Shown piece after piece: positions 7,641-14,640 of a stretch of DNA of 27,745 nucleotides. The stretch covers positions 1-27,745 of the forward strand of contig NZ_CAJULN010000035.1 of NCBI RefSeq assembly GCF_910586915.1, written 5' to 3'. The stretch comes from an uncultured Bacteroides sp. (GTDB taxonomy: Bacteria > Bacteroidota > Bacteroidia > Bacteroidales > Bacteroidaceae). The translations under genes and the position numbers were made by a program. The notes below the pieces were generated by a model. It searched no databases and was not told the DNA's origin. It was given only the letters and a program-made list of their open reading frames with translations. Within the stretch, counting starts at the first letter, position 1. Each line of letters starts with the position of its first letter.

Positions 7641-8303
7641 TTACCAGGCGATTTCTGTTTCTCCGTGTGCTTTCAGGTAGTCGTTTGCGCGGCTGAAATG
7701 TTTGTTTCCGAAGAAACCGTTGTAGGCGGATAGGGGAGAGGGATGAGCGGAAGTAAGTACAAGGTGCTTGTTGCGGTCGATGAATGCCCCTTTCTTTTGA
7801 GCATATGAGCCCCACAAGATAAATACCAAGTTCTCTTTTTCTTCTGCTAAAACGCGGATGGCAGCATCTGTGAATGTCTCCCAACCCTGTTTCTGGTGCG
7901 AGCCTGCCTGATGTGCGCGTACGGTCAAGGTAGCGTTGAGCAGCAATACTCCTTGTTCCGCCCAACGTGTCAGATTGCCTGTCGTCGGAGGTTCGGAGCC
8001 TATGTCCACTTTGATTTCTTTGAAGATGTTCACCAATGAAGGAGGGAAAGGTACTCCGTCGTTTACAGAAAAACAAAGTCCGTGTGCCTGTCCCGGTCCG
8101 TGGTAAGGGTCTTGGCCGATGATTACCACTTTCACTTTGTCGAAGGGGCAAAGATTGAAAGCATTGAATATCAGTTTTCCCGGCGGGAATATCTGATACT
8201 GACTATACTCGCTTCTGACGAAATCGGTCAATATGCGGAAGTAGTCTTTCTCGAATTCGGGTGCCAGATGTGTTTTCCAGCTTTCTTCAATCTGTACGTT
8301 CAT
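7641..8303 (-). CDS. ung: uracil-DNA glycosylase (family 1)
   Basis: The 220-residue protein has the full set of family-1 UDG motifs. The water-activating loop GQDPYHGPGQAHGLCFSV is at about residues 63-80, with catalytic Asp in GQDPYH. The proline-rich loop PPSL is near 88, the uracil-binding segment LLLNATLTVR near 120, and the DNA-intercalation loop HPSPLSAYNGFFG near 187. It removes uracil from DNA to start base-excision repair. Length is normal for bacteria. It begins five bases after the stop of asnA on the same strand, so the two are very probably one transcript. Confidence 0.97.
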   Translation of the reverse strand: MNVQIEESWKTHLAPEFEKDYFRILTDFVRSEYSQYQIFPPGKLIFNAFNLCPFDKVKVVIIGQDPYHGPGQAHGLCFSVNDGVPFPPSLVNIFKEIKVDIGSEPPTTGNLTRWAEQGVLLLNATLTVRAHQAGSHQKQGWETFTDAAIRVLAEEKENLVFILWGSYAQKKGAFIDRNKHLVLTSAHPSPLSAYNGFFGNKHFSRANDYLKAHGETEIAW

Positions 8304-8308
8304 GCTAA

Positions 8309-9346
8309 TTATATAAGGTGTATTTCGAGTTTCTCACATTCTCTGCGCATATCTTCGGGCCATATGCTGGCTTGGATTTCTCCGATGTGGGCTTTGCGCA
8401 AGTAGAACATACATAAGCGCGACTGTCCGATACCTCCACCGATAGACAACGGAAGAGTGTCGTTCATCAGTCGCTTATGGAAATAGAGTTCTAATCTTTT
8501 CTCTTCTTTCTCTTCTTTCAACTGACGTTGCAAGGCTTCTTTGTCTACACGGATACCCATTGACGACAGTTCAATGGAGCGTTGCAATACGTCGTCCCAT
8601 AGCAGTAGGTCGCCGTTCAGTCCGGGCAGGCCGTTCAGTCCTTCCGATGTGTAGTCGTCGTAGTCCGGTGCGCGTCCGTCATGTTTCTTGCCGTCACTTA
8701 GTTTGCAGCCGATGCCTATGATAAATACGGCTCCGTATTTCTCACAGATGGTATGTTCACGGTCTTTCGGCTCTAAGTCGGGATAAAGTTGGCGCAACTC
8801 TTCCGAGTGAATGAAGTGTAGTTTCTGCGGCAAGCATGGTTTGATTTGGGGATACATTTCGTACACCATATATTCCGTGCGAATCATGGCCGTATAGATA
8901 CGGGTTACGATTTCTTTCAGGAAGTCTATGTTTCTATCTTCGTTGGTGATGACACGTTCCCAGTCCCATTGGTCTACATAGAGCGAGTGGAGGTTGCCCA
9001 GTTTCTCGTCCGAACGGATGGCGTTCATATCGGTATAAATGCCATATCCGGGTTCGATATGATAATCGGCTAATGTAACTCTTTTCCATTTGGCTAATGA
9101 ATGAACCACTTCCGCCTGTGCGTCTCCCAAGTCTTTGATGGGGAAAGAAACGGGACGTTCTATTCCATTGAGGTCGTCATTGATACCCATACCTTTCAAT
9201 ACAAAGAGGGGAGCAGTTACACGTCGGAGACGCAATTCGGATGATAAGTTTAATTGGAAGAACTCTTTGATTTGTTTGATTCCCAACTCAGTCTGCTTGA
9301 GATCGAGCAACGGGTTATAGTTCTTAGGTTTTATCAAGTAACTCAT
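8309..9346 (-). CDS. asnA: aspartate-ammonia ligase (asparagine synthetase A)
   Basis: The 345-residue product starts MSYLIKPKNYNPLLDL and matches AsnA, a class II aminoacyl-tRNA-synthetase-like enzyme that makes asparagine from aspartate, ammonia and ATP in the cytoplasm. Typical segments are RVTAPLFV near residue 42, GIERPVSF near 63, QAEVVHSLAKWKR near 80, GIYTDMNAIR near 103, LHSLYVDQWDWE near 118, and SIGGGIGQSRLCM near the C-terminus. A longer ORF opens upstream at 9448. I chose 9346 because family alignments begin there and a -7 promoter box (9372-9379) lies between the two starts. It is followed by ung after five bases. Confidence 0.97.
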   Translation of the reverse strand: MSYLIKPKNYNPLLDLKQTELGIKQIKEFFQLNLSSELRLRRVTAPLFVLKGMGINDDLNGIERPVSFPIKDLGDAQAEVVHSLAKWKRVTLADYHIEPGYGIYTDMNAIRSDEKLGNLHSLYVDQWDWERVITNEDRNIDFLKEIVTRIYTAMIRTEYMVYEMYPQIKPCLPQKLHFIHSEELRQLYPDLEPKDREHTICEKYGAVFIIGIGCKLSDGKKHDGRAPDYDDYTSEGLNGLPGLNGDLLLWDDVLQRSIELSSMGIRVDKEALQRQLKEEKEEKRLELYFHKRLMNDTLPLSIGGGIGQSRLCMFYLRKAHIGEIQASIWPEDMRRECEKLEIHLI

Positions 9347-9371
9347 AGCACTGTTGAATGTTAATTGTCGG

Positions 9372-9379
9372 CAAAGATA
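9372..9379 (-). promoter_or_regulatory. -7 promoter box for asnA-ung
   Basis: Minus-strand TATCTTTG matches TAnnTTTG and is 26 bp before the chosen asnA ATG. It rules out the longer upstream start. Confidence 0.7.
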
Positions 9380-9539
9380 GGAATAAAATTGATATATGTA
9401 ACTGATGCTCTCTAAAATATTATCAAATTGATAAAGTAAATGCTCCAAAGCATTTCAAAATAACATAGCTTGTATGAAGGGAAATGAGATAAGAAATATA
9501 AAAAAAGAAGAAACATTAGGAAAATGAGAAGTTTTTTTA

Positions 9540-9547
9540 TACTTTTG
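9540..9547 (+). promoter_or_regulatory. -7 promoter box for tRNA-Arg
   Basis: TACTTTTG matches TAnnTTTG and lies 20 bp before the first base of the tRNA. Confidence 0.65.
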
Positions 9548-9567
9548 CCATCGCATTTGAAAAGAAT

Positions 9568-9640
9568 GGCTCCGTAGCTTAGTGAATAGAGCGTCAGATT
9601 CCGGTTCTGAAGGTCGTGCGTTTGAATCGCACCGGGGTCA
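9568..9640 (+). tRNA. tRNA-Arg, anticodon CCG
   Basis: The full cloverleaf is visible: acceptor GGCTCCG/CGGGGTC (two G-U pairs), D-arm GCTT/GAGC, anticodon stem TCAGA/TCTGA with loop TTCCGGT (anticodon CCG, reading CGG), T-arm GTGCG/CGCAC, and discriminator A. CCA is not encoded. The usual G19 in the D-loop is A, and the usual C56 in the T-loop (TTTGAAT instead of TTCGAAT) is T. The conserved G19-C56 tertiary contact would therefore be replaced by A19-U56, arguing that the gene is functional. Its 3' 44 bases recur at 10374-10417. Confidence 0.96.
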
Positions 9641-9642
9641 CA
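9597..9642 (+). repeat. direct repeat copy 1 (tRNA-Arg 3' end)
   Basis: This 46-bp segment, from the anticodon stem to just past the discriminator base, recurs at 10374-10419 with only two adjacent mismatches (AC to TT). This arrangement is typical of att sites left by a tRNA-targeting integrase. Confidence 0.85.
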
Positions 9643-9646
9643 GATG

Positions 9647-9688
9647 AATCCCTTGATAATCAGTAGATTATTGAGGGATTTCTTTTGT
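9647..9688 (+). terminator. intrinsic terminator after tRNA-Arg
   Basis: AATCCCTTGATAATC (9647-9661) pairs with 9666-9680 through a 15-bp stem containing two G-U pairs, with loop AGTA. A TCTTTTGTTT tail follows. Confidence 0.85.
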
Positions 9689-9814
9689 TTGGTGATGTCG
9701 TTTAAGAGTGGATTCATAACGTAGAATAGTATATAATTGGGAATATTTTATTCCTCTACACATATATCTAAATTACTTCTTTAGTCTAATTTGAGTGTCA
9801 ATAAATGAGATTTG
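9689..9814. other. AT-rich intergenic DNA, possible element remnant
   Basis: These 126 bases between the tRNA terminator and the MITE-like element hold no ORF, promoter consensus or hairpin I can support. Being bounded by the two tRNA-end copies, they may be leftover DNA of a decayed integrated element. Confidence 0.3.
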
Positions 9815-9820
9815 TTTATA
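9815..9820. repeat. 6-bp target-site duplication, left copy (TTTATA)
   Basis: TTTATA immediately precedes the left terminal inverted repeat. The identical hexamer follows the right terminal repeat at 10336-10341. Confidence 0.65.
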
Positions 9821-9931
9821 TTAACGTCAGTTTGATATAACAATTAACACGCATGAGCCTTATATAAAACTAATCTTTTTCCTGCGATTGCCTGTCGGCT
9901 GCAATGCGAATGTCTGTTGTTTTTCTTACTA

Positions 9932-10035
9932 AAATTTATTCGTCTGACTATAGTGACCGTTTCGTCTGACTATAGTCAGACGAAAGAAACACTACAGTCA
10001 GACGCAAGTTCAACTATAGTCAGACGAATAAATTT
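9932..10035. repeat. nested palindromic core of element copy A
   Basis: Outer arms of 23 bp (9932-9954 and 10013-10035) are perfect inverted complements. Between them lies a perfect 26-bp palindrome (9960-9985) centred on CTATAG. The motif CGTCTGACTATAG occurs four times exactly in the two orientations, plus one variant reading CTACAG for CTATAG. Single-stranded DNA or RNA would fold into a branched hairpin. Confidence 0.9.
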
Positions 10036-10141
10036 ATGCATCCCGACCGTTAGTCTGTAGGCAACGGGAAATTAAATCTTAGTCAATTCTCCGCTAACCG
10101 ATAGGTTGAACGTAAGCATCCGGTGAAGTACACTATAAAAA

Positions 10142-10315
10142 ATGGCTGTATCTCCTTTATTTTATATGGATGAAGGTGAGTTGGCTTTGCCGTTTGAGAT
10201 TCTCACAGATATAAAAAGGAAATTACTAAGGTCGATAGCAGCCTATTGTTTCTTTGAAAAGAAACCCGCCATTGATGTGAAATTTGTCAATGACGGGCAA
10301 CTGGCTATGTTCTGA
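10142..10315 (+). CDS. 57-aa ORF inside MITE-like element
   Basis: An ATG at 10142 opens a 57-codon frame starting MAVSPLFYMDEGELALPF and ending VNDGQLAMF. Its stop codon directly abuts the right terminal inverted repeat. An in-frame TAA lies one codon upstream of the ATG, so the frame cannot be extended. Composition is protein-like, with alternating hydrophobic and charged residues, the basic run DIKRKLLR and Bacteroides-like codon choice. There is no TAnnTTTG box nearby and no family I recognise. It could be the remnant of a transposition protein, a passenger peptide, or a fragment captured by the element. It is absent from the second repeat copy at 26337-26649. Confidence 0.4.
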   Translation: MAVSPLFYMDEGELALPFEILTDIKRKLLRSIAAYCFFEKKPAIDVKFVNDGQLAMF

Positions 10316-10335
10316 TTATATCGAACTCACGTTAA

Positions 10336-10341
10336 TTTATA
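10336..10341. repeat. 6-bp target-site duplication, right copy (TTTATA)
   Basis: TTTATA directly follows the right terminal inverted repeat and matches the left-flank hexamer. Confidence 0.65.
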
Positions 10342-10373
10342 GGAAATGAGATTGTTATGTGGATTCTACGATT

Positions 10374-10419
10374 GATTCCGGTTCTGAAGGTCGTGCGTTT
10401 GAATCGCTTCGGGGTCACA
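10374..10419 (+). pseudogene. tRNA-Arg 3'-end fragment (att-like direct repeat copy 2)
   Basis: This is 46 bp matching 9597-9642 with two mismatches. It lacks acceptor 5' strand, D-arm and the start of the anticodon arm, and the AC-to-TT change breaks the T-stem, so it cannot be a tRNA. A terminator follows, as for the intact gene. The most economical reading is the distal attachment-site scar of an element that once integrated into the tRNA 3' end. A segmental duplication is the alternative. Confidence 0.8.
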
Positions 10420-10423
10420 CAAG

Positions 10424-10466
10424 AAAGCCGCAATTACTTTATTTGTAAGTAGTTGCGGCTTTTCTT
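10424..10466. terminator. hairpin terminator after tRNA fragment
   Basis: The stem pairs 10424-10439 (core AAGCCGCAA) with 10447-10462 over a 7-nt loop, with TTTTCTT on the plus strand. On the minus strand it lies just after the stop of the 138-residue lipoprotein and can serve that gene. Confidence 0.8.
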
Positions 10467-10480
10467 GGTAACATTCGATA

Positions 10481-10897
10481 TTACTCTGCTTTAATCTTAG
10501 AACTACAGATAGGCTTGGTTGTATCCACTTCTTCCGGGTTATTGGTATCATAATAATCCCAATCCGCTTCAAGTCTTTGAGCTACATTTATTTCTGTTGT
10601 ATAGTAGAGAAATTCTTTTTTCTCTACGTCAAGGATGCTATAAGTAAGAGTCTCCTGTTCTTTGCCGTTTTTATCTGTATAGTTACTTTTGGTCAATAGA
10701 ATTTTGTACTTGCCATCTTCGCGTACACAGTATTCTTTATTCTTTTCGAGGTTGTAAATACCTGCAACATTGATGACATCCGTAGCGTCAGGATTCGTCA
10801 TTGTTACATTAATTTGTTTGGTTTCTCCTGTTTCCGGATTCTCTGTGTTGTTGCACGAGAATAGCAGACCAATGAGTAATAATTTGAATAATTTCAT
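10481..10897 (-). CDS. small lipoprotein of unknown function
   Basis: The 138-residue product starts MKLFKLLLIGLLFSC followed by NNTENPETGE, so lipobox LFSC gives a mature lipoprotein of about 123 residues. The rest is polar (Asp, Glu, Lys, Thr) with several predicted beta strands (KYKILLTKS, LTYSILDVEKKEFLYY) and two further Cys residues. No family is recognised. It follows fkp on the same strand after 72 bp without a clear TAnnTTTG box, so it may be the last gene of the HAD-fkp transcript. A hairpin terminator lies just beyond its stop. Confidence 0.75.
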   Translation of the reverse strand: MKLFKLLLIGLLFSCNNTENPETGETKQINVTMTNPDATDVINVAGIYNLEKNKEYCVREDGKYKILLTKSNYTDKNGKEQETLTYSILDVEKKEFLYYTTEINVAQRLEADWDYYDTNNPEEVDTTKPICSSKIKAE

Positions 10898-10969
10898 AAA
10901 TGTATTTTATAAGGTTTATATCTTTTAGGGTTGCGACATTCTATATCCGGACTTGTTTCTTTAAGGTAT

Positions 10970-13822
10970 TTAGCTTCTTGAAACTTGCAAGCCTTTTTCA
11001 GAAAGCGTCATTTCTACGAAGCGGGCACGAGGATTAGGCGCATTTTCTGTCAGTATCTTGCGGATTTGTCTTGCCGCCTGCGGGTCCTTAGCTATCATAT
11101 ACAGATAGCCGCCACCGCCTGCTCCGGGTAGTTTGTAGCCTAATGTATAATCTTTAATCATTTCGATAATGGCGGCTACTGCCGGTGGATTTGTGCCACG
11201 GTCTATTGCCTGGTTCTGTATCCAGGTTTTGCCCACCAAATTGGCAAAACTATTGAAGTCGCCGCGCAGAATCGCTTCACTCATATCCATCGTATGTGCT
11301 TTCATCTCAGCCAGCAAGTTCAGATGCATACCCGAATTGAGGAACATCGAACTGACAATTTCGGCCAATATACCTTTGGCAGTACGGGTGATTCCTGTAT
11401 AGTATAGCAGGTGGCAGTCGCGATAGTCGGGATGAACAAAGAGTTGGTCGGGCAGCCAGCGTACTAACGGGTGCTGTTCGAAACCGGCTTCGGATTGAAG
11501 CAACTTGACACCAGCAAATACACCGCCGTACTGGTCTTGCCATCCGCCGCCTGTGGTCAAGAGTTGTTCTAATACTAAGGTATAACTGCAAATATCATTC
11601 TTGTCCCAAGCCAGCCCGCAGAAGTCATTGATGGCTCCGAGAACGGTGGACGCTAAGATGGAACTGGTTCCCAGCCCCGAACCGGCAGGGATAGCCGCCA
11701 ACAGCGTGATTTCTATTCCCGAGCCGAAGGCTTTCAAATGTTCTTCCAATGAAGCGTAGCTCTCGGCGGAGAAGGCCGGTGCAAAGCCTGCCAGACTAAG
11801 TGCCGCTTTAGGTATGGAGAATGGAGAACCGATTTTCTTATAGTCTTGCAGTTCTTCATAGTTGCTGATAATCTCCATTGCGCCCATGTCGATGGAGCGG
11901 AGCACGATGTGATATTCTTTACAGGGTTTCACATACACTTGTAACGGTGGCTGACCGTTCAATTCGATAGCGAGATTGACTACATTTCCGCCTGAATAAA
12001 GAGCGTAGGGAGGAGTATCTGTCCATCCGCCTGCGACGTCAATCCGTACAGGGCTGCGTCCCCATACGATTTGGTCGGAGTAAACGCTGAGTACAGGGTG
12101 GTTTCTACGTTCGGGCATGGCTCCCAACAAACCGTCGCGAAGCAGTTGGAAAGCTGCTTGTTCTTCATTTTTCCATGCATCGTCTCCACGTAATTTCATA
12201 ATCCGTGCACGCAGCATCCGGTTGTGTATCTGCACCATTGGCGCGGCTTCCTTTTGCAAAGCGTCGGGAGTGTCTAAGTTCAGGCCGACAAATTCATTGG
12301 CGGCGTCTTGCAAATCAAGCTGATAGAATACGCTCTTTTCGTAGTTTGCCGACAGTCCTTTCCAGTTCTCTTTGCGGAAGTTTCTGCGCTGTTCATATAG
12401 ACGTTTGAGATTGGCGTTTGCCGAAATCTCGTCGGCTGACATTTTCTCTGCTTTCAACCAAACTCTTTTCCCTTCTTCCAGTTGAGGTTCCGATGTCATC
12501 CAACGTACCAACAATCCTAACTCTTCTACGGAAGCGGTTTTCGGAAAGATAGAAGCAACCTGCAAGTCGTCCGTGCGACTTTTTATGTCGTCCCACGTAA
12601 TTCCTCTTGCATCCATCCATTGTGTGAACGGGATGTTGAGATAGGTTGTCGTTGCTTTATCCAATGCTCCTTTGAATACATCATCCAATCCGTACGGGCG
12701 AGCCACGAAATTGCGTTCGCCGACGGGGACAATATCCACACAAATGCCATCCGGCAGACAGATGTCCCAATGATTTTCAGGTACTCCGGTGATGATTTGG
12801 CGGGAACCTAATTTCCAGCCTTCTCCTATGTAGCTGTTCTCAATCCAAAGATTAGCATTGTCGGCAGAAAGAGAAATCTGCGTGGTGGAATTCTGAATAA
12901 AGATAGCCGGATTGGGCTTTACTTTCCGGTGCATGATTTTTCTTTGGTCGCGTACTTTGTCCTGGATGGAGAGCGTGGAAGAAATCAGTTCATGGCTTGT
13001 GCCGTAGTGATAGAATTCTCCACCCGGCAGAGGCAATATGGCTACCGAGAGCCGGTTGACCTCTTCGTCCTCTATTTGGGGATGTTCGCCCAAAGCCTGC
13101 CCATAGTCCGAATATAAATCATAATAAGCAATGTTGTTCGTTCCTGCTTTTAAAGAACGTTTCATCAATACTTCCACGGCGCGGTCGCTCAGAATCCAAA
13201 TGCCGATATCCATCAGGAAAAGGTGTGTCTTCGACAAACTTTCCAACTCTTCGAGTGAAGGTTTCTGCAACATGAAGTCGAGCACTTCCGGGCTTCTCCG
13301 GTCGGACACAAACACACCGTGGTGTGTTGCCAGCGAAGGATTTACCCAAAGACCGTAGCATACGACGTCTGCATCGGGAATATCCTGCAACGGCTTTTCC
13401 GAACGGATGTACACATCTCCGCTCGCTATCAGCGTATTCAGTCTCTCAGGAGCCTGTTTCATGATTCTTTCGTATAGCGGAAGCTGCAACGACAGCAGGT
13501 TTTGTCCTAACTTTTGTCCCCTTTCCCAACTGAAAATAGGAATGGGAGTCAATATCTTACCGGAAGGCCCGTAGCTGGGCAGACGGCGGCTTTGTCCGCC
13601 TGCATGGAGCAGTATTCTCTTTTCGCGTCCTATCCAGTCTTTGAAAGTATCCTGAGGTGCGAATTCCTGATGGCAGGCTTGTAGCAGCCAGGTGGTTCCA
13701 CCGCCGGAACCTAATTTGCTTCCGATGGGGTCTGACGTGCAAAACCAGTCGGCAGGGTTCACTTCTTCCAGTTCGTGAAAACAATGGATTAAGTTGGGGG
13801 GTAGAGATAATAACTTTTGCAT
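10970..13822 (-). CDS. fkp: bifunctional L-fucokinase / GDP-fucose pyrophosphorylase
   Basis: The 950-residue protein matches Bacteroides Fkp in length and domain order. The N-terminal half is the fucose-1-phosphate guanylyltransferase, with nucleotide-binding signature HAGGQSRRLPSYGPSGK at about residues 73-89. The C-terminal half from about residue 585 is a GHMP-family sugar kinase. It shows SPVRIDVAGGWTDTPP, the ATP loop PAGSGLGTSS near 710, GGGWQDQYGG, and the C-terminal GAGGGGY near 898. The enzyme phosphorylates free L-fucose at C1 and joins it to GMP from GTP, giving GDP-fucose for capsular polysaccharide and glycoprotein fucosylation. The gene is intact. It starts 51 bp after a HAD-phosphatase gene on the same strand with no promoter box between them, suggesting an operon. 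Confidence 0.96.
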   Translation of the reverse strand: MQKLLSLPPNLIHCFHELEEVNPADWFCTSDPIGSKLGSGGGTTWLLQACHQEFAPQDTFKDWIGREKRILLHAGGQSRRLPSYGPSGKILTPIPIFSWERGQKLGQNLLSLQLPLYERIMKQAPERLNTLIASGDVYIRSEKPLQDIPDADVVCYGLWVNPSLATHHGVFVSDRRSPEVLDFMLQKPSLEELESLSKTHLFLMDIGIWILSDRAVEVLMKRSLKAGTNNIAYYDLYSDYGQALGEHPQIEDEEVNRLSVAILPLPGGEFYHYGTSHELISSTLSIQDKVRDQRKIMHRKVKPNPAIFIQNSTTQISLSADNANLWIENSYIGEGWKLGSRQIITGVPENHWDICLPDGICVDIVPVGERNFVARPYGLDDVFKGALDKATTTYLNIPFTQWMDARGITWDDIKSRTDDLQVASIFPKTASVEELGLLVRWMTSEPQLEEGKRVWLKAEKMSADEISANANLKRLYEQRRNFRKENWKGLSANYEKSVFYQLDLQDAANEFVGLNLDTPDALQKEAAPMVQIHNRMLRARIMKLRGDDAWKNEEQAAFQLLRDGLLGAMPERRNHPVLSVYSDQIVWGRSPVRIDVAGGWTDTPPYALYSGGNVVNLAIELNGQPPLQVYVKPCKEYHIVLRSIDMGAMEIISNYEELQDYKKIGSPFSIPKAALSLAGFAPAFSAESYASLEEHLKAFGSGIEITLLAAIPAGSGLGTSSILASTVLGAINDFCGLAWDKNDICSYTLVLEQLLTTGGGWQDQYGGVFAGVKLLQSEAGFEQHPLVRWLPDQLFVHPDYRDCHLLYYTGITRTAKGILAEIVSSMFLNSGMHLNLLAEMKAHTMDMSEAILRGDFNSFANLVGKTWIQNQAIDRGTNPPAVAAIIEMIKDYTLGYKLPGAGGGGYLYMIAKDPQAARQIRKILTENAPNPRARFVEMTLSEKGLQVSRS

Positions 13823-13873
13823 GGTAGAATCGTTATTTAAATAGTGAAAGTGTATGGTGGATGAAACAGAATT

Positions 13874-14548
13874 TTATATGTCCAGATTCTCCCAGGTGTC
13901 ACAAAGTGCCTGCATGGAGGGGAATAGCAAATCGGCTCCCGCATCCAACAGAACTTGTCCGTCCAGCGGCCCTGTGTTGACGGCTATTGTAAAGATACCG
14001 GCCTTGTGTCCAGCTTCCACTCCCAGCGGAGCATTTTCTATGACAACGGCTTCGTCGGCGTTCAATCCTCCTTTTTTAAGTGCCATCAGATAAGGTTCCG
14101 GGTGTGGCTTTCCGAATTTGACGTCGAAGGCGGTAACCATTAATTCTTTTTTGAACATTCCCGGAAAGTTCTGTTCCAGCCGTTCGAGCAACGATAGCTG
14201 GCCCGAACCGGTCACTACCATCGGAACCAGTCCTTCATTTTTTATTTTTTGCAACAGTTCCCATGCTCCGGGCATACGTTCTGCTTCGGCGTATGAGTTG
14301 AACAGGACGCTTTTCTCCTGATAGATGTTTTCTATCTCTTCCTGCGTAGCTTCTCTACCCAGTTCGCGTTGAAATACGATGTTGATGGTGGCGGCTCCCG
14401 TCCGTCCTTCGTGCATATAGGCTTCTTCGCGGCTGAGGGTAAGCCCTTGAGACTTCATTACCTGATGCCAGGCTTCGGAGTGATAAGGCATGGAGTTGAA
14501 AAGTACGCCGTCCATATCAAACAGGACGGCTTTCAGGTTCTTTTTCAT
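13874..14548 (-). CDS. HAD-family phosphatase / beta-phosphoglucomutase-like protein
   Basis: The 224-residue protein is a subfamily-IA HAD hydrolase. Motif I is LFDMDGVLFNS near residue 10 (nucleophile first Asp). Motif II is VVTGSG near 115, motif III Lys is in KFGKPHPEPYL near 150, and motif IV is VIENAPLGVEAG near 173. The helical cap (SEAWHQVM, ELGREATQEEI) is the type found in beta-phosphoglucomutase and sugar-phosphate phosphatases. In motif IV the common Glu-Asp reads Glu-Asn. The position directly before fkp suggests a substrate among sugar phosphates, but this is inferred. The start follows a 92-bp gap containing a 22-bp palindrome. Confidence 0.88.
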   Translation of the reverse strand: MKKNLKAVLFDMDGVLFNSMPYHSEAWHQVMKSQGLTLSREEAYMHEGRTGAATINIVFQRELGREATQEEIENIYQEKSVLFNSYAEAERMPGAWELLQKIKNEGLVPMVVTGSGQLSLLERLEQNFPGMFKKELMVTAFDVKFGKPHPEPYLMALKKGGLNADEAVVIENAPLGVEAGHKAGIFTIAVNTGPLDGQVLLDAGADLLFPSMQALCDTWENLDI

Positions 14549-14585
14549 ATTTATTACGTCGTAGAGTCTTCTTAAAATCAGCTTA

Positions 14586-14607
14586 TTACAGCATATATAT
14601 GCTGTAA
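14586..14607. promoter_or_regulatory. 22-bp perfect palindrome upstream of HAD-fkp
   Basis: TTACAGCATAT is followed by its exact inverted complement, giving a gapless 22-bp palindrome 38 bp before the HAD gene ATG and 34 bp after the preceding stop. It lacks a T-run on the minus strand, so a dimeric regulator's operator is as plausible as a terminator. Which one is not resolved. Confidence 0.45.
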
Positions 14608-14640
14608 ATCACTCATACAGAGAGGGAAAATAGCCGATAA

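Larger units (their letters stand above)
9821..10335. mobile_element. 515-bp MITE-like element with TIRs and palindromic core
   Basis: The left end TTAACGTCAGTTTGATATAA (9821-9840) is the inverted complement of the right end TTATATCGAACTCACGTTAA (10316-10335) with two mismatches in 20. Both ends abut a direct TTTATA, as expected of a target-site duplication. The interior holds a nested palindrome (9932-10035) and a 57-codon ORF (10142-10315). Positions 9821-10121 recur in inverted orientation at 26337-26649. No transposase domain is recognisable, so the element is probably non-autonomous and mobilised in trans. The family of the mobilising enzyme is unknown. Confidence 0.72.

Noticed and set aside
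9412..9717. Minus-strand ORF containing CDPGAIQTHDLQNRN.
   Set aside because: This is the translated complement of the tRNA-Arg gene, a common spurious annotation. The similar peptide at 10366-10572 is the complement of the tRNA fragment.
9932..10035. Repeated CGTCTGACTATAG units as a CRISPR array.
   Set aside because: Units alternate orientation, spacers are short and unequal, and no cas genes are present. It is a palindromic repeat element.
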